A stretch of 64,000 bases of DNA from Vibrio sp. CK2-1 (GTDB taxonomy: Bacteria; Pseudomonadota; Gammaproteobacteria; Enterobacterales; Vibrionaceae): assembly GCF_021726515.1 (NCBI RefSeq), contig NZ_JAKKCJ010000003.1:62001-126000 (forward strand), given 5' to 3'. Shown here piece after piece: positions 29,042 to 41,020 of the stretch (position 1 is the stretch's first letter; every line of letters begins with the position of its first letter). Below the pieces are notes generated by a model. That model did not search any database, was not told where the DNA came from, and saw nothing but the letters and a program-made list of their open reading frames with translations. The position numbers and the translations under genes were made by a program.

Positions 29042-30061
29042 ATGCCAAAACTTACTCTTGCTGAATTAGCAACGATTACAGGTGGTGAGCTACATGGAAA
29101 CGGTGAATTAACCGTTTCCTCTATTGCTGCCATGGATAAAGCGGGCGAAGGTCAAATTACTTTTTTGACTAACTCAAAATACCGTAAGCACCTTGCAGAG
29201 TGCCAAGCCACTGCGATTTTAATCAAATCGAGTGAGCTTGAACTTTGCCAGACCAATGCGATTGTTGTCGCGGACCCTTATTTGGCTTTTGCTTTAATTG
29301 CACAAGCTCTAGATACTACGCCACAACCGGCAGAACGTATCGAATCAAGTGCGGTGATTGCACCCGATGCTGTGATAGGTGAGGGGGTCTGTATTGGCCA
29401 CAATACCGTGGTTGAATCTGGTGTGGTGTTAGGCGATAACGTTGTGATCGGCGCGGGTTGCTTTATCGGTAAAAATGCCAAAATTGGTGACAACTCTAAA
29501 ATGTGGGCGAATGTTAGCATCTACCACAGTGTTGAGATCGGTAAGGCTTGCTTAATTCAATCTAATACTGTGATTGGATCTGATGGTTTTGGTTATGCGA
29601 ATAACCGTGGTGAATGGATTAAGATCCCTCAGCTTGGTTCTGTTATCATTGGTAACCGCGTAGAAATAGGCGCTTGTACTACTATTGATCGTGGTGCGAT
29701 TGATGACACCGTTATTGAAGATAATGTGATCATCGATAACCATATTCAAATCGCTCATAACGTTCACGTTGGTTATGGCACAGCTATGGCTGGTTGTACC
29801 ACCGTAGCGGGTAGTGTCAAAATCGGTAAGTACTGTATTATAGGCGGCGCGTCAGTATTGAATGGTCACATTGAAATTGCTGATGGCGTAACCATTACCG
29901 GAATGGGTATGGTGATGCGTAGCATTACAGAAAAAGGCGTATACTCATCAGGTATTCCTTTGCAGAGTAATAAAGAGTGGCGCAAAACAGCGGCACGTAC
30001 TCTTAAGATCGATGAAATGCATAAACGTCTAAAAACGCTTGAAAAGAAGCTTGAAGATTAA
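29042..30061 (+). CDS. lpxD: UDP-3-O-(3-hydroxyacyl)glucosamine N-acyltransferase LpxD
   Basis: Third lipid A step. The 339 residues show an N-terminal uridine-binding domain, then a left-handed beta-helix of hexapeptide repeats ([18 protein letters not shown] and following). The catalytic-histidine region is [15 protein letters not shown] (about 233-247), and a C-terminal helical tail closes the protein. It lies 12 bp after skp; a terminator-like hairpin follows before fabZ. Confidence 0.97.
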   Translation: MPKLTLAELATITGGELHGNGELTVSSIAAMDKAGEGQITFLTNSKYRKHLAECQATAILIKSSELELCQTNAIVVADPYLAFALIAQALDTTPQPAERIESSAVIAPDAVIGEGVCIGHNTVVESGVVLGDNVVIGAGCFIGKNAKIGDNSKMWANVSIYHSVEIGKACLIQSNTVIGSDGFGYANNRGEWIKIPQLGSVIIGNRVEIGACTTIDRGAIDDTVIEDNVIIDNHIQIAHNVHVGYGTAMAGCTTVAGSVKIGKYCIIGGASVLNGHIEIADGVTITGMGMVMRSITEKGVYSSGIPLQSNKEWRKTAARTLKIDEMHKRLKTLEKKLED

Positions 30062-30159
30062 TCAAATCGGTCTAACTTGTAACATCTAGGTGATTTCAAT
30101 TGGTTTCTTTTCAATAAGGAATCCCTGATTTATGTATATTTGATGTTGCTTGAACACTA

Positions 30160-30185
30160 AAGGCCTGTCTGTTGCAGGTCTTTTT
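30160..30185 (+). terminator. Terminator-like hairpin between lpxD and fabZ
   Basis: AAGGCCTG / CAGGTCTT form an 8-bp stem with one G-T wobble and a 7-nt loop, ending in TTTTT. It may attenuate read-through so that fabZ-lpxA has partly separate transcription. Confidence 0.75.
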
Positions 30186-30218
30186 CATTTATAGCGCAAT
30201 AACTTCAGTATATAATTA

Positions 30219-30235
30219 GTTACTTGGGTATATAG
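30219..30235. repeat. Short repeat GTTACTTGGGTATATAG, copy 1
   Basis: Seventeen bases identical to 39551-39567, in the same orientation and also 34-74 bp before a gene start (fabZ here, glnB there). The sequence probably belongs to a Vibrio palindromic repeat family rather than a shared operator. Confidence 0.55.
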
Positions 30236-30269
30236 ACCGACTTTGACGATTATTAATAGGATAATAATT

Positions 30270-30722
30270 TTGACTACAGAAAAGAAAACACTAAATATTA
30301 CGGAAATTCGCGAACTTCTTCCTCATCGCTACCCTTTCCTATTAATTGATCGTGTTACCGATTATCAAGAAGAAAAGTATCTAGTTGCCTTGAAAAATGT
30401 ATCGGTTAACGAGCCTCAATTTACTGGCCATTTCCCACAATTACCTATTTTTCCTGGTGTTCTTATTCTTGAAGCGATGGCTCAAGCGACCGGATTGTTA
30501 GCATTTAAATCGTTCGGTGCGCCTTCTGAAAATGAATTGTACTATTTCGCGAGCATTGATAACGCGAAATTCCGTAAGCCAGTAGTACCGGGTGATCAAT
30601 TAATTATTGAAGTTGAATTCATTAAAGATCGCCGTGGCATCGCACTGTTTAATGGTGTAGCTAAAGTGGATGGCGCAGTAGTGTGTTCTGCTGAACTGAA
30701 ATGTGCTCGTCGCGAATTTTAA
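30270..30722 (+). CDS. fabZ: 3-hydroxyacyl-ACP dehydratase FabZ
   Basis: 150 residues from the TTG at 30270, preceded by AATAGGATAATAATTT. An upstream TTG (30243) would add nine residues and swallow the ribosome-binding site. The hot-dog fold active site is visible: [34 protein letters not shown] (His and Glu). It dehydrates 3-hydroxyacyl-ACP and competes with LpxA for hydroxymyristoyl-ACP, which suits its place between lpxD and lpxA. Confidence 0.97.
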   Translation: MTTEKKTLNITEIRELLPHRYPFLLIDRVTDYQEEKYLVALKNVSVNEPQFTGHFPQLPIFPGVLILEAMAQATGLLAFKSFGAPSENELYYFASIDNAKFRKPVVPGDQLIIEVEFIKDRRGIALFNGVAKVDGAVVCSAELKCARREF

Positions 30723-30732
30723 AGGTAGCCTT

Positions 30733-31521
30733 ATGATCCATGAAACTGCTCAAATTCACCCTTCTGCTGTTATTGAAGATGGCGTGAAGATTGCTGCCAA
30801 CGTAAAAATTGGTCCTTTTACCTATATTGGTGCGGATGTTGAAATCGGCGAAGGCACTGAAATTTATTCACATGTTGTGGTTAAAGGCCCAACCGTTATT
30901 GGTAAAGAAAATAAAATTTACCAATTTGCTTCTATTGGTGAAGCATGCCAAGACTTGAAATACAAAGGTGAGCCAACCAAGCTAATCATTGGTGATCGCA
31001 ATATTATTCGTGAAAGTGTCAGTATGCACCGTGGTACAACGCAAGACGAAGGTGTGACACGAGTTGGTAGCGATAACTTATTTATGATCAACGTTCACGT
31101 TGCGCATGATTGTATTGTCGGCAACCGTTGTATTCTTGCTAATAATGCGACACTAGCGGGCCACGTAACCGTTCGTGACTTCGCGATTATTGGTGGCATG
31201 TCTGCCGTGCATCAGTTCTGTCAAATTGGTCAACACAGCATGGTAGGTGGCGCATCGGGTGTAGCTCAAGATGTTCCTCCATTTGTGATTGCTCAAGGCA
31301 ACCATGCCAAACCTTATGGTGTAAACTTTGAAGGTTTGAAGCGTCGTGGTTTCGAGAAAAAAGAAATCCATGCGATTCGCCGTGCTTATAAATCACTTTA
31401 CCGTAATAAGAATACGGTAGAAGAAGCTAAGCTAGAAATGGCAGAAGATGCAGCGCAGTTTGAATCGGTACAAGCAATGATTGAATTTATTGATTCTTCT
31501 AAGCGCGGTATTGTTCGTTAA
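30733..31521 (+). CDS. lpxA: UDP-N-acetylglucosamine acyltransferase LpxA
   Basis: First step of lipid A synthesis. It is 262 residues from the ATG at 30733 (AAAGGTAGCCTT before it). The longer frame opening overlaps fabZ and is not needed. Hexapeptide beta-helix repeats start at [13 protein letters not shown]. The catalytic histidine lies in [15 protein letters not shown] (about 121-135), and the C-terminal helical domain follows [14 protein letters not shown]. Confidence 0.97.
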   Translation: MIHETAQIHPSAVIEDGVKIAANVKIGPFTYIGADVEIGEGTEIYSHVVVKGPTVIGKENKIYQFASIGEACQDLKYKGEPTKLIIGDRNIIRESVSMHRGTTQDEGVTRVGSDNLFMINVHVAHDCIVGNRCILANNATLAGHVTVRDFAIIGGMSAVHQFCQIGQHSMVGGASGVAQDVPPFVIAQGNHAKPYGVNFEGLKRRGFEKKEIHAIRRAYKSLYRNKNTVEEAKLEMAEDAAQFESVQAMIEFIDSSKRGIVR

Positions 31522-31553
31522 TATTTTCATTGTTAACGTGATAATTATTAAAG

Positions 31554-31580
31554 AGGCCTAGTTAATTCGGGCCTTTTTTT
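31554..31580 (+). terminator. Terminator-like hairpin between lpxA and lpxB
   Basis: AGGCCT / GGGCCT (6 bp with a terminal T-G pair), a 9-nt loop and seven T. It lies only 16 bp before lpxB, so it probably acts as an attenuator rather than a full operon end. Confidence 0.7.
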
Positions 31581-31595
31581 ATTAGGAAAATAGAT

Positions 31596-32765
31596 ATGAA
31601 GCGTCGATTGAGAATTGGTGTAGTGGCGGGTGAATTATCTGGTGATACTTTAGGCGCAGGCTTAATTCGCGCAATTAAAGCCCGTTACCCTGATGCGGAA
31701 TTTGTTGGTATAGGTGGCCCGCAAATGATCGAGGAAGGTTGCCAGTCATTGTTTGATATGGAAGAGCTTTCCGTGATGGGTTTAGTGGAAGTACTAGGTC
31801 GATTATTCCGTATCTTGAAAATCAAAAAATCGATTGTCGATTATTTTAAGCAAAATCCACCGGATGTATTTATTGGTATTGATGCGCCAGATTTTAATTT
31901 GCGAGTCGAACTGGCACTAAAACAAGCGGGCATTAAAACGGTTCACTATGTGAGTCCATCGGTTTGGGCTTGGCGTCAAAACCGTATTCATGGTATCGCT
32001 AAAGCCACCAACTTAGTTCTGGCATTCTTGCCGTTTGAAAAAGCGTTTTATGACAAGTTCAATGTTCCTTGTGAGTTTATTGGCCATACTTTAGCCGATA
32101 CCATCCCTTTACAAACGGATAAAGCCTCGGCAAGAGATGTACTAGGTTTAGCGCAGGATAAAACTTGGTTAGCCGTTCTTCCGGGAAGTCGTAATGCTGA
32201 ACTGAAAATGCTGTGTGAACCATTCCTACAAGCTTGCCAACAACTTGCCAAGCAAAATCCAAACTTAGGTTTTGTGGTTGCACTAGTGAATCAAAAACGA
32301 CGTGAGCAGTTTGAAGCCGCATGGAAAGAGTTTGCACCTGAACTGCATTTTGAACTACGAGACGGCACCGCGCGTACTGTGATGGAAGCCTCCGATGTCG
32401 TTATGTTGGCATCTGGCACTGTGGCGTTAGAATGCATGTTGGTCAATCGACCTATGGTGGTCGGCTACCGAGTTAATGCTGTCAGTGCTTTCATTGCTCG
32501 TCGTATGCTAAAAACGGCTTATGTATCACTGCCGAATATTTTGGCGGATAAAGAGTTAGTGAAAGAGTTTTTACAAGAAGACTGCACACCTAAAAACTTA
32601 GCTTCAGAAGTGACTCGCTTAATGAGCGATAAAGGTCAGCAGATGCAACAGGCTTTCCATGAAATGCATCAGTGGATCCGTAAAGATGCCGATACTCAAG
32701 CAGCCAAAGCGGTGCTAAATCTTATCGATGCTGAGAATCTATTATCAGAGCAAGAGACAAAGTAA
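31596..32765 (+). CDS. lpxB: Lipid-A-disaccharide synthase LpxB
   Basis: 389-residue GT19 glycosyltransferase joining UDP-diacylglucosamine to lipid [20 protein letters not shown] at the N-terminus, [15 protein letters not shown] mid-protein and [12 protein letters not shown] are family signatures. [20 protein letters not shown] forms the UDP site. The stop overlaps the rnhB start by one base (TAATG). Confidence 0.97.
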   Translation: MKRRLRIGVVAGELSGDTLGAGLIRAIKARYPDAEFVGIGGPQMIEEGCQSLFDMEELSVMGLVEVLGRLFRILKIKKSIVDYFKQNPPDVFIGIDAPDFNLRVELALKQAGIKTVHYVSPSVWAWRQNRIHGIAKATNLVLAFLPFEKAFYDKFNVPCEFIGHTLADTIPLQTDKASARDVLGLAQDKTWLAVLPGSRNAELKMLCEPFLQACQQLAKQNPNLGFVVALVNQKRREQFEAAWKEFAPELHFELRDGTARTVMEASDVVMLASGTVALECMLVNRPMVVGYRVNAVSAFIARRMLKTAYVSLPNILADKELVKEFLQEDCTPKNLASEVTRLMSDKGQQMQQAFHEMHQWIRKDADTQAAKAVLNLIDAENLLSEQETK

Positions 32766-33391
32766 TGAGTGTTGAATTACCTGAATTTGAATATCCCGCA
32801 GGCTTTGGTTTATTTGCCGGTGTCGATGAGGTCGGTCGCGGGCCATTAGTTGGGGCCGTGGTGACTGCTGCGGTGATCCTTGATCCGAATAATCCGATTG
32901 AAGGGTTAAATGACTCAAAAAAGCTAACCGAAAAGAAACGTCTTGCCTTGTTGCCTGAAATTCAAGAGAAAGCATTGGCTTGGTCACTCGGTCGCTGCGA
33001 AGCCTGGGAAATAGATGAACTCAATATTCTGCAAGCAACCATGGTAGCAATGCAAAGAGCGGTGGCAGGGTTAAAAGTGAAGCCAGAGTTTGTATTGATA
33101 GATGGCAATAAAACGCCTGAATTACCAATGCCAAGTGCTGCGGTCGTCAAAGGGGATTTACGTGTCGCGGAAATCAGTGCCGCTTCGATTATCGCTAAAG
33201 TGGCTCGTGATGAAGAAATGAAGCAGCTCGATGCTAAGTATCCAATGTTTGGTTTTGCCAAGCACAATGGTTATCCAACTAAGGTGCACATGCAGGCAAT
33301 TGTTGATCATGATATCGCGCAAATGCCAGAGCTTCTGGCGCAATATCGCAAAAGTTATAAGCCAGTTAAGAAAGTATTAGGAATAGAGTAG
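32765..33391 (+). CDS. rnhB: Ribonuclease HII
   Basis: 208 residues. [20 protein letters not shown] supplies the first acidic pair (D and E), and [19 protein letters not shown] and [12 protein letters not shown] the later motifs. It incises at ribonucleotides in DNA. It is coupled to lpxB by TAATG overlap; together with rnhA (44.4 kb) the window carries both RNase H types. Confidence 0.97.
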   Translation: MSVELPEFEYPAGFGLFAGVDEVGRGPLVGAVVTAAVILDPNNPIEGLNDSKKLTEKKRLALLPEIQEKALAWSLGRCEAWEIDELNILQATMVAMQRAVAGLKVKPEFVLIDGNKTPELPMPSAAVVKGDLRVAEISAASIIAKVARDEEMKQLDAKYPMFGFAKHNGYPTKVHMQAIVDHDIAQMPELLAQYRKSYKPVKKVLGIE

Positions 33392-33485
33392 TACGCAATA
33401 AAACCATTGTTGCGTTTACCATAAACCCTTACACTTTCGGTATTCATTAGCACTTTCATTATTAAAAGCTAAGTACAGTAAATTT

Positions 33486-36400
33486 ATGTCTGATCCTAAG
33501 TTCGTACATCTTCGTGTTCACAGTGACTATTCGATGGTTGATGGCCTCTCGAAAGTGCCACCATTGGTTAAAAAAGTCGCTGAGCTTAATATGCCGGCGA
33601 TGGCATTAACGGACTTCACCAACCTGTGTGGCTTGGTTAAATTTTACAGTACCGCCCACGGTTGTGGCATTAAGCCAATCATCGGTGCTGACTTTACTGT
33701 GCAATCGCCAGACTTTGCTGATGAGCTAACCAAAATTACGGTTCTAGCTAAAAATAATGTTGGTTACAACAACCTGACATTATTAATTTCAGAAGCTTAC
33801 CAGCGTGGTCATGTTAAGCACCAACCCGTCATCGATAAAGAATGGTTAGTGAATCACAAAGAGGGCTTAATCATCCTATCTGGTGGTCGCGTTGGTGAGG
33901 TAGGGCGTGCGTTACTTAAAGGTAATCAGCCACTGGTTGAGCGTTGCATCGATTTCTATCAAGAGCATTTCCCAGATCACTTCTATCTTGAGCTTACTCG
34001 TACTGGCCGCGCCGATGAAGAAAGTTACTTACACTTTGCCCTCGATATTGCAGAGCAGTATGACTTGCCGGTGGTTGCTACTAATGAAGTGGTATTTTTA
34101 ACCTCTGATGAATTTGATGCCCACGAAATTCGCGTGGCCATTCATGATGGCTATACGTTAGAAGATCCGCGTCGTCCTAAAAATTATAGCCCGCAGCAAT
34201 ATCTTCGTACCGAAGAAGAAATGTGTGAGCTGTTTAAAGATATTCCCGAAGCACTGCAAAATAGTGTCGAGATCGCTAAGCGTTGTAACGTTACGGTACG
34301 CTTAGGCGAGTACTTCTTACCGAATTTTCCGACCGGTGAGTTAACCATTGAAGACTTCTTGGTTAAAAAATCTCAAGAAGGCTTGGAAGAGCGTCTGGAG
34401 TTCTTATTTCCTGATGAACAAGTTCGTTTGGAAAAGCGACCAGAGTATGACGAGCGCTTGCAAATTGAGCTGGATGTAATCAACCAAATGGGGTTCCCCG
34501 GTTATTTCTTGATCGTAATGGAGTTCATCCAATGGTCAAAAGATAACGATATTCCAGTAGGCCCAGGCCGTGGTTCTGGTGCCGGTTCACTGGTGGCGTA
34601 TGCGCTTAAAATTACCGATCTTGATCCACTCGAATATGACTTACTGTTCGAACGATTCTTGAACCCAGAACGTGTATCCATGCCCGATTTCGATATCGAT
34701 TTCTGTATGGATAAGCGTGACCGAGTAATTGATCACGTTGCTGAAATGTATGGCCGTGATGCGGTATCTCAGATCATCACTTTCGGTACTATGGCAGCGA
34801 AAGCGGTAATTCGCGATGTGGGTAGGGTGCTCGGGCATCCTTATGGTTTTGTCGATCGTATTTCAAAACTCGTACCGCCAGATCCGGGAATGACGCTTGC
34901 TAAAGCCTTTGATGCTGAGCCACAACTGCCCGAGTTGTATGCCGCTGATGAGGATGTTAAAGAACTCATCGACATGTGCCGGATCCTTGAGGGTTGTACT
35001 CGAAATGCCGGTAAACATGCTGGTGGCGTGGTTATCTCGCCTACTACGATTACCGACTTTGCCCCTATTTATTGTGATTCGGAAGGTAACTTCCCCGTAA
35101 CGCAATTTGATAAAAATGATGTGGAAACAGCCGGCTTAGTTAAGTTCGACTTCTTAGGTCTTCGAACCTTAACCATCATCGATTGGGCATTAGGCTTAAT
35201 TAACCCTAGATTGCAAAAAGAAGGCAAAGAACCAGTTCGCATCGAAGCGATTCCTCTAGAGGATCCGGCTTCATTCCGCTTACTGCAAAACTCAGAAACG
35301 ACGGCGGTATTCCAGCTGGAATCTCGTGGTATGAAAGATTTGATCAAGCGCCTACAGCCTGACTGTTTTGAAGATATTATCGCTTTGGTGGCCTTGTTCC
35401 GTCCGGGCCCACTGCAATCGGGCATGGTAGATAACTTTATCGACCGTAAGCATGGCCGTGAAGAAGTCTCATACCCTGATTCAACATGGCAACACGAGTC
35501 ATTAAAAGAAACCCTAGAGCCAACTTACGGCATTATCTTGTACCAAGAACAGGTAATGCAAATTGCGCAGATTCTAGCTGGCTATACCCTAGGTGGCGCG
35601 GATATGCTGCGTCGTGCGATGGGTAAGAAAAAACCAGAAGAGATGGCTAAGCAACGTTCGATCTTTAAGTCGGGTGCCGAAAGCATCGGGGTTGATGGCG
35701 AACTTGCGATGAAGATCTTTGACTTGGTAGAAAAGTTTGCCGGTTATGGCTTTAACAAGTCTCACTCCGCTGCGTATGCACTAGTTTCTTATCAAACATT
35801 GTGGTTAAAAACCCATTATCCTGCTGAATTTATGGCGGCGGTAATGACGGCCGATATGGACAACACCGAAAAAGTGGTTGGTCTGGTCGATGAATGTATT
35901 CGCATGAATCTTAAAGTGTTGCCGCCGGATGTGAATTCAGGCTTGTATCGCTTTAATGTCAATGAAGATGGCGCGATTGTTTACGGTATCGGTGCAATAA
36001 AAGGGGTCGGTGAAGGCCCAATTGAAAATATTATCGCTTGTCGTGAACAAGGCGGTTATTTTAAGGACCTATTTGATTTCTGTGCACGTGTTGATTTGAA
36101 AAAATGCAATAAGCGTGTGATTGAAAAACTGATCCAAGCTGGTGCGCTTGATCGCTTAGGTCCACACCGCGCAGCCATGATGGCGTCACTTGATGAAGCG
36201 GTTAAAGCCGCTGGGCAATTCCACCAAGCGGAAGCCTTTGGTCAATCCGATATGTTTGGCGTATTGACTGAAGCGCCAGAAGAAGTTGAGCAGGCGTATG
36301 CGCAAGTTCCCAAATGGCCTGAAAAAGTTTGGCTAGAGGGTGAACGTGCTACTTTAGGTCTATATTTGACGGGGCACCCAGTTAATGCCTATCTCAAAGA

Positions 36401-36965
36401 GTTAGCGAAATATACCAATTGTCGCTTAAATGATTTACAACCAACACGCCGCGATCAATCACTCACGGTTGCCGGTTTAGTGATTGCTTCACGTGTGATG
36501 ACTACTAAACGCGGTACACGAATTGGCCTAATGACTCTCGATGATCGTTCGGGTCGAGTCGAAGTGATGTTGTTCTCCGATGCCTTAGAACGGTATGCGG
36601 AATTGTTAGAACAAGATAAAATAGTGGTGGTTTCTGGACAGGTCAGCTTTGATGACTTCAACGGTGGGCTTAAGATGTCGGCCCGAGAAGTGATGAGTCT
36701 CGCTGATGCACGTGAAAAATATGCCAAAGGGTTGTCGATCTCTATAGAGCAATCTCAAATAGACGGTCAATTCTTTGAGCAGTTTAATCGAATTTTAGAG
36801 CCGTACCGTGCGGGTACGGTGCCAGTAAATATTTATTATCAACGCCAAGATGCCAGAGCAAAGCTATCACTTGGCGTCGAGTGGCGAGTGACACCGGACG
36901 ATAATTTACTGGATGATTTAAAACTTCTGATCGGTTCTAAGCAAGTAGAACTCGAATTTAACTAA
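33486..36965 (+). CDS. dnaE: DNA polymerase III alpha subunit
   Basis: 1159 residues, the replicative polymerase. The N-terminal PHP domain begins [19 protein letters not shown]. The palm carries [16 protein letters not shown] and the catalytic [14 protein letters not shown] (about 400-413). The fingers contain [14 protein letters not shown]. The C-terminal OB domain ([19 protein letters not shown]) and tail are present. The proofreading partner dnaQ lies 8 kb downstream. Confidence 0.99.
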   Translation: MSDPKFVHLRVHSDYSMVDGLSKVPPLVKKVAELNMPAMALTDFTNLCGLVKFYSTAHGCGIKPIIGADFTVQSPDFADELTKITVLAKNNVGYNNLTLLISEAYQRGHVKHQPVIDKEWLVNHKEGLIILSGGRVGEVGRALLKGNQPLVERCIDFYQEHFPDHFYLELTRTGRADEESYLHFALDIAEQYDLPVVATNEVVFLTSDEFDAHEIRVAIHDGYTLEDPRRPKNYSPQQYLRTEEEMCELFKDIPEALQNSVEIAKRCNVTVRLGEYFLPNFPTGELTIEDFLVKKSQEGLEERLEFLFPDEQVRLEKRPEYDERLQIELDVINQMGFPGYFLIVMEFIQWSKDNDIPVGPGRGSGAGSLVAYALKITDLDPLEYDLLFERFLNPERVSMPDFDIDFCMDKRDRVIDHVAEMYGRDAVSQIITFGTMAAKAVIRDVGRVLGHPYGFVDRISKLVPPDPGMTLAKAFDAEPQLPELYAADEDVKELIDMCRILEGCTRNAGKHAGGVVISPTTITDFAPIYCDSEGNFPVTQFDKNDVETAGLVKFDFLGLRTLTIIDWALGLINPRLQKEGKEPVRIEAIPLEDPASFRLLQNSETTAVFQLESRGMKDLIKRLQPDCFEDIIALVALFRPGPLQSGMVDNFIDRKHGREEVSYPDSTWQHESLKETLEPTYGIILYQEQVMQIAQILAGYTLGGADMLRRAMGKKKPEEMAKQRSIFKSGAESIGVDGELAMKIFDLVEKFAGYGFNKSHSAAYALVSYQTLWLKTHYPAEFMAAVMTADMDNTEKVVGLVDECIRMNLKVLPPDVNSGLYRFNVNEDGAIVYGIGAIKGVGEGPIENIIACREQGGYFKDLFDFCARVDLKKCNKRVIEKLIQAGALDRLGPHRAAMMASLDEAVKAAGQFHQAEAFGQSDMFGVLTEAPEEVEQAYAQVPKWPEKVWLEGERATLGLYLTGHPVNAYLKELAKYTNCRLNDLQPTRRDQSLTVAGLVIASRVMTTKRGTRIGLMTLDDRSGRVEVMLFSDALERYAELLEQDKIVVVSGQVSFDDFNGGLKMSAREVMSLADAREKYAKGLSISIEQSQIDGQFFEQFNRILEPYRAGTVPVNIYYQRQDARAKLSLGVEWRVTPDDNLLDDLKLLIGSKQVELEFN

Positions 36966-37132
36966 AGAACAGGGCATTATTAGTACATTGTTATTCAAAT
37001 TATGAATTGGTTGCTTCGGTTTACAATTTAGTTTTGAATATTTTCAGTGATGCTCTGTATACTTTTTATCGCCGTTGACGGTTCAATGCCTTAAAGTGAT
37101 AAAAGAATTAAAATGAAATAAAGGATCCATTG

Positions 37133-38092
37133 ATGAGCCTAGATTCTCTTGAATTTGAAAAACCTATTGTTGAACTTGAAGCTAAAATTGAAGCTTTACG
37201 TGAGGTTTCGCGCCACGGTGGCGATGCGTCGGTTGATTTAGAAAAAGAAATTAACCAACTAGAAAAAAAGAGCTTAGAACTAAAGAAAAAAATCTTTAGT
37301 GACCTAGGTGCGTGGCAAGTTGCTCAACTCGCTCGCCATCCTAAGCGTCCATATACGCTCGATTATATAGAACATGTTTTTACCGAGTTTGATGAGCTTG
37401 CTGGTGATCGTGCTTACGCAGATGATAAAGCCATCGTTGGTGGTTTAGCGCGTATTGAAGGTCGTCCGGTTATGGTGATTGGCCATCAAAAAGGTCGTGA
37501 AACCAAAGAAAAAGTACGCCGTAACTTTGGTATGCCTCGTCCAGAAGGTTACCGTAAAGCATTACGTTTAATGGAAATGGCGGAACGCTTTAATGTTCCA
37601 GTGATCACTTTCATCGATACTGCGGGTGCCTACCCTGGTGTTGGTGCCGAAGAGCGTGGCCAATCTGAAGCGATTGCTCGTAACTTAAAAGTGATGTCAG
37701 GCTTGAAAGTACCCGTTATTTGTAACGTAGTTGGTGAAGGTGGTTCTGGTGGTGCACTCGCAATTGGTGTTGGTGACTACGTTAACATGCTGCAATACTC
37801 AACGTATGCGGTAATTTCACCAGAAGGTTGTGCTTCTATTTTATGGCGTGATTCTGATAAAGCCCCACAAGCGGCTGAAGCGATGGGTCTGGTGGCTCCT
37901 CGTCTGAAAGAGCTTGGCCTAATTGATACGGTAATCAGTGAACCACTAGGTGGCGCTCACCGTGATTATGTTGCGACTGCTGAAAACATGAAAGCGACAT
38001 TACTAGCACAATTAGATGAACTTGAAGCGTTAGATAATGAAAACCGTTTAGAGCGTCGTTATCAGCGCCTAATGAGCTACGGTTACTGCTAA
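37133..38092 (+). CDS. accA: Acetyl-CoA carboxylase carboxyltransferase subunit alpha
   Basis: 319 residues from the ATG at 37133 (AAAGGATCCATTG before it; the upstream TTG is dismissed). The N-terminal coiled segment is followed by the carboxyltransferase core with [18 protein letters not shown] and [20 protein letters not shown], which bind CoA and carboxybiotin. It makes malonyl-CoA with AccD. The order dnaE-accA is conserved. A terminator follows. Confidence 0.98.
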   Translation: MSLDSLEFEKPIVELEAKIEALREVSRHGGDASVDLEKEINQLEKKSLELKKKIFSDLGAWQVAQLARHPKRPYTLDYIEHVFTEFDELAGDRAYADDKAIVGGLARIEGRPVMVIGHQKGRETKEKVRRNFGMPRPEGYRKALRLMEMAERFNVPVITFIDTAGAYPGVGAEERGQSEAIARNLKVMSGLKVPVICNVVGEGGSGGALAIGVGDYVNMLQYSTYAVISPEGCASILWRDSDKAPQAAEAMGLVAPRLKELGLIDTVISEPLGGAHRDYVATAENMKATLLAQLDELEALDNENRLERRYQRLMSYGYC

Positions 38093-38123
38093 GCTCGTTT
38101 GACTGTTAAGGTTAATCAACTGT

Positions 38124-38147
38124 AAAGCGGGCTTAGGCTCGCTTTTT
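38124..38147 (+). terminator. Rho-independent terminator after accA
   Basis: AAAGCGGGC / GCTCGCTTT, one G-T wobble, TTAG loop and TTTTT. It marks the end of the long rpsB-to-accA series before tilS. Confidence 0.85.
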
Positions 38148-38191
38148 GTTTTTCTTCTCCTCGCTTTTGCTTTCGTTTTAATGGAATTAAC

Positions 38192-39541
38192 ATGTTGTAT
38201 CAAGGTTTTGTTCAGCGTTTATTGAGCCATATCGGAGAGTCAACTCGTTTGGTGTTGGCGCTAAGTGGTGGGCTAGATTCACGAGTCCTGCTGCATTTAC
38301 TTGCTCGATTTAAGTGTGATTATCCGCAATATGACTACTTAGCGGTGCATGTACATCATGGATTAAGTGATAACGCTGATCAGTGGTTACAGCAATGCCA
38401 GCAGTGGTCACAACAAGCTGATATTCCATTTGTAGCAGAAAAAGTGCAGCTAGAATTAGGCAGCCGCATTAGCCTAGAACAAGCTGCAAGAAGCGCTCGT
38501 TACCAAGCACTATCTCAACATCTCAATTCCTCTAGCCTACTGTTGACCGCACATCATCAAAGTGATCAACTGGAAACGTTTTTACTGGCATTAAAGCGTG
38601 GCAGTGGCCCGAAAGGTTTATCTGCAATGGCAATGGATGGTAAGTTTGAGACAGCACGTCTATTACGTCCTATGCTCGACGCATCTCGTGCAGATATGCT
38701 CACCTATGCAAACCATCACCAGTTAGATTGGATTGAAGATGAAAGTAACCTTGATACCCGTTTTGATCGAAATTTTATCCGCCATCAAGTTGCACCCATT
38801 TTAAAGCAGCGCTGGCCAAATATTGAAAAAACCGTCTCGCGTAGTGCTGCTTTGTGCGCACAACAAGAATCATTGCTTAATGAGCTGCTCTATGAGCGTT
38901 ATAAGCAAATGTGTGATGAAGATGGGGCGTTATCGGTCTCTTTACTAAAAGAGCAGTCAGAGGCGGCGAGAGGCGCTATTTTGAGGCTTTGGCTACAAGA
39001 GCAAGGTTTCTTAATGCCAAGTGCCAAGCAATTAGCGCAAATATGGCAAGATGTAGTACTCGCTCAAGCCGATGCCGCGCCAGTATTTCGTTACGGCAAT
39101 ACCCATATTGGTCGTCATCAACAGCAGCTTTGGGTGTTTAGTGCCATGCAAGATCTTAGCGCTGAGGTTTTGGATTGGGACATCAAACAGCCTCTTAGTT
39201 TGCCTGATGGCCTAGGCCGCTTAGAACTTAAGGCAAGAAGCGAGCTTGAATCTTTTGATACCACAAGCCTTGCTGCGAGCAGTATTCAAACCTTGTCACT
39301 GCCTGCTGGCTATAATCAGATTAAAGTGACATTCAGTGCAACCGGTATTCACGCCCATCCACAAGAACGACAACATGGGCGAAGCTTAAAAAAATTGCTG
39401 CAAGAATACCAAATACCCACCTGGCAGCGACAACGTATTCCTTTTCTGGTTGATGATAGTGAGTTGATTGCTGCAGCGGGATTGTTTGTCGGTAAGCCTT
39501 ATAGTGGTACTGATTATCAATTGATTTGGCATAAGAAATAG
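38192..39541 (+). CDS. tilS: tRNA(Ile)-lysidine synthase TilS
   Basis: Modifies C34 of the tRNA-Ile CAU anticodon to lysidine so it reads AUA. The 449 residues have the PP-loop LALSGGLDSRVLLHLL (about 22-37), HHQSDQLETFLLALKRGSG and the C-terminal TilS domain with HPQERQHGRSLKKLLQE. It carries a weak upstream ribosome-binding site (AATGGAATTAAC). Confidence 0.96.
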   Translation: MLYQGFVQRLLSHIGESTRLVLALSGGLDSRVLLHLLARFKCDYPQYDYLAVHVHHGLSDNADQWLQQCQQWSQQADIPFVAEKVQLELGSRISLEQAARSARYQALSQHLNSSSLLLTAHHQSDQLETFLLALKRGSGPKGLSAMAMDGKFETARLLRPMLDASRADMLTYANHHQLDWIEDESNLDTRFDRNFIRHQVAPILKQRWPNIEKTVSRSAALCAQQESLLNELLYERYKQMCDEDGALSVSLLKEQSEAARGAILRLWLQEQGFLMPSAKQLAQIWQDVVLAQADAAPVFRYGNTHIGRHQQQLWVFSAMQDLSAEVLDWDIKQPLSLPDGLGRLELKARSELESFDTTSLAASSIQTLSLPAGYNQIKVTFSATGIHAHPQERQHGRSLKKLLQEYQIPTWQRQRIPFLVDDSELIAAAGLFVGKPYSGTDYQLIWHKK

Positions 39542-39550
39542 TGAATTAGA

Positions 39551-39567
39551 GTTACTTGGGTATATAG
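39551..39567. repeat. Short repeat GTTACTTGGGTATATAG, copy 2
   Basis: Identical to 30219-30235. It lies 10 bp after the tilS stop and 73 bp before glnB. Confidence 0.55.
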
Positions 39568-39634
39568 GGCTTGCACCTTTTCATAGTCTTAGATGAGGGG
39601 TATACTCAAAACAATTTCAGAGTTTTAGGGATAA

Positions 39635-39979
<345 letters not shown>

Positions 39980-40003
39980 TACCAACCGTATTCATTACTA
40001 ATT

Positions 40004-40028
40004 AAAGGAGGCTTTGGCTTCCTTTTTT
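40004..40028 (+). terminator. Rho-independent terminator after glnB
   Basis: AAAGGAGGC / GCTTCCTTT with one wobble, a TTTG loop and a six-T tract. Confidence 0.85.
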
Positions 40029-40063
40029 ATCATTTATGGCTGGTATAGCGGGTTAGGTAATCG

Positions 40064-40918
40064 ATGAAACTAAAGCATTGGACGTTAGGCGCTGTCGCTC
40101 TTTTCATTATTGCGATTGTCGGTTTTTATTCTATTTTTACCATTCCCAAGCAGCCTCAGCTTATTTCGATTGATCACCATTCTTCGCAATCCGACTGGTA
40201 CTGTCACCAATCTGAACAACCAACGCCAGCTATTGATGTGAATGGAAAACTGAACATTTTAGTTTGGAATATTCACAAACAAACTGATGAAAATTGGCAA
40301 TCTGCGCTTGAATCTTTTAGTCATGATAAGCAGTTGATCCTTTTGCAGGAGGCCAGTTTAACTGAAGAGTTTACATTATGGCTTAATCAGCAATCGTGGG
40401 GGGCAAGTTATGTCAACGCGTTTAAAGCCTTTGGCGTTAGTTCTGGTGTAGTCAATCTAGCTTCTCAACTACCTAATCGAGCATGTGCTTACACGAGTGT
40501 CGAGCCTTGGCTCCAATTACCTAAGTCGGCGTTATATGCACGCTATTCACTATCAAATGGACAAGATCTTGTCGTGGTGAATATCCATGCTATCAATTTT
40601 ACGGTTGGAACTGATGAGTTTGAGCAGCAAATTGAGCAATTGCAAAAAGCGGTACAAAAACACCAAGGGCCATTAATCATTGCTGGTGATTTTAATACTT
40701 GGAGTGAAGCGCGTTATGATCAACTACTTAAAGTCGCTAATACACTAGCGCTACAAGAAACCGTATTCAGCCCGGACAACCGCCGTTTATTTGTTAATGA
40801 CTTAGCGTTTGACCATGTGTTTTATCGCGGGCTAAATTTTAACTCAGCAAGCTCGCCAATCACCACAGCTTCAGATCATAACCCGATGCTAGTCAGTTTT
40901 GAGTTGATTGAAAATTAG
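40064..40918 (+). CDS. yafD: Endonuclease/exonuclease/phosphatase family protein YafD
   Basis: 284 residues. An N-terminal membrane anchor (about 7-27) is followed by an EEP-fold domain. LNILVWNIHKQ, ILLQEASL (catalytic Glu), VVNIHAINF, IIAGDFNTWS and the terminal SDHNPML (catalytic Asp-His) are all present. Substrate unknown; E. coli YafD lies in the same mltD/gloB neighbourhood. Probably a membrane-tethered periplasmic or cytoplasmic-face hydrolase. Confidence 0.88.
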   Translation: MKLKHWTLGAVALFIIAIVGFYSIFTIPKQPQLISIDHHSSQSDWYCHQSEQPTPAIDVNGKLNILVWNIHKQTDENWQSALESFSHDKQLILLQEASLTEEFTLWLNQQSWGASYVNAFKAFGVSSGVVNLASQLPNRACAYTSVEPWLQLPKSALYARYSLSNGQDLVVVNIHAINFTVGTDEFEQQIEQLQKAVQKHQGPLIIAGDFNTWSEARYDQLLKVANTLALQETVFSPDNRRLFVNDLAFDHVFYRGLNFNSASSPITTASDHNPMLVSFELIEN

Positions 40919-40948
40919 CGATAGAAACATTACCGCTCGTAGAAAGTT

Positions 40949-40977
40949 AAAAAGCCTCGAATTCACGAGGATTTTTG
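40949..40977. terminator. Bidirectional terminator between yafD and mltD
   Basis: CCTCG / CGAGG stem with AATTCA loop, flanked by AAAAAG on the left and ATTTTT on the right, so both convergent genes could use it. Confidence 0.65.
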
Positions 40978-41020
40978 CTATGTACTGTTTGTAGCTTATG
41001 TAGTCGATAGGGACTGGCGG

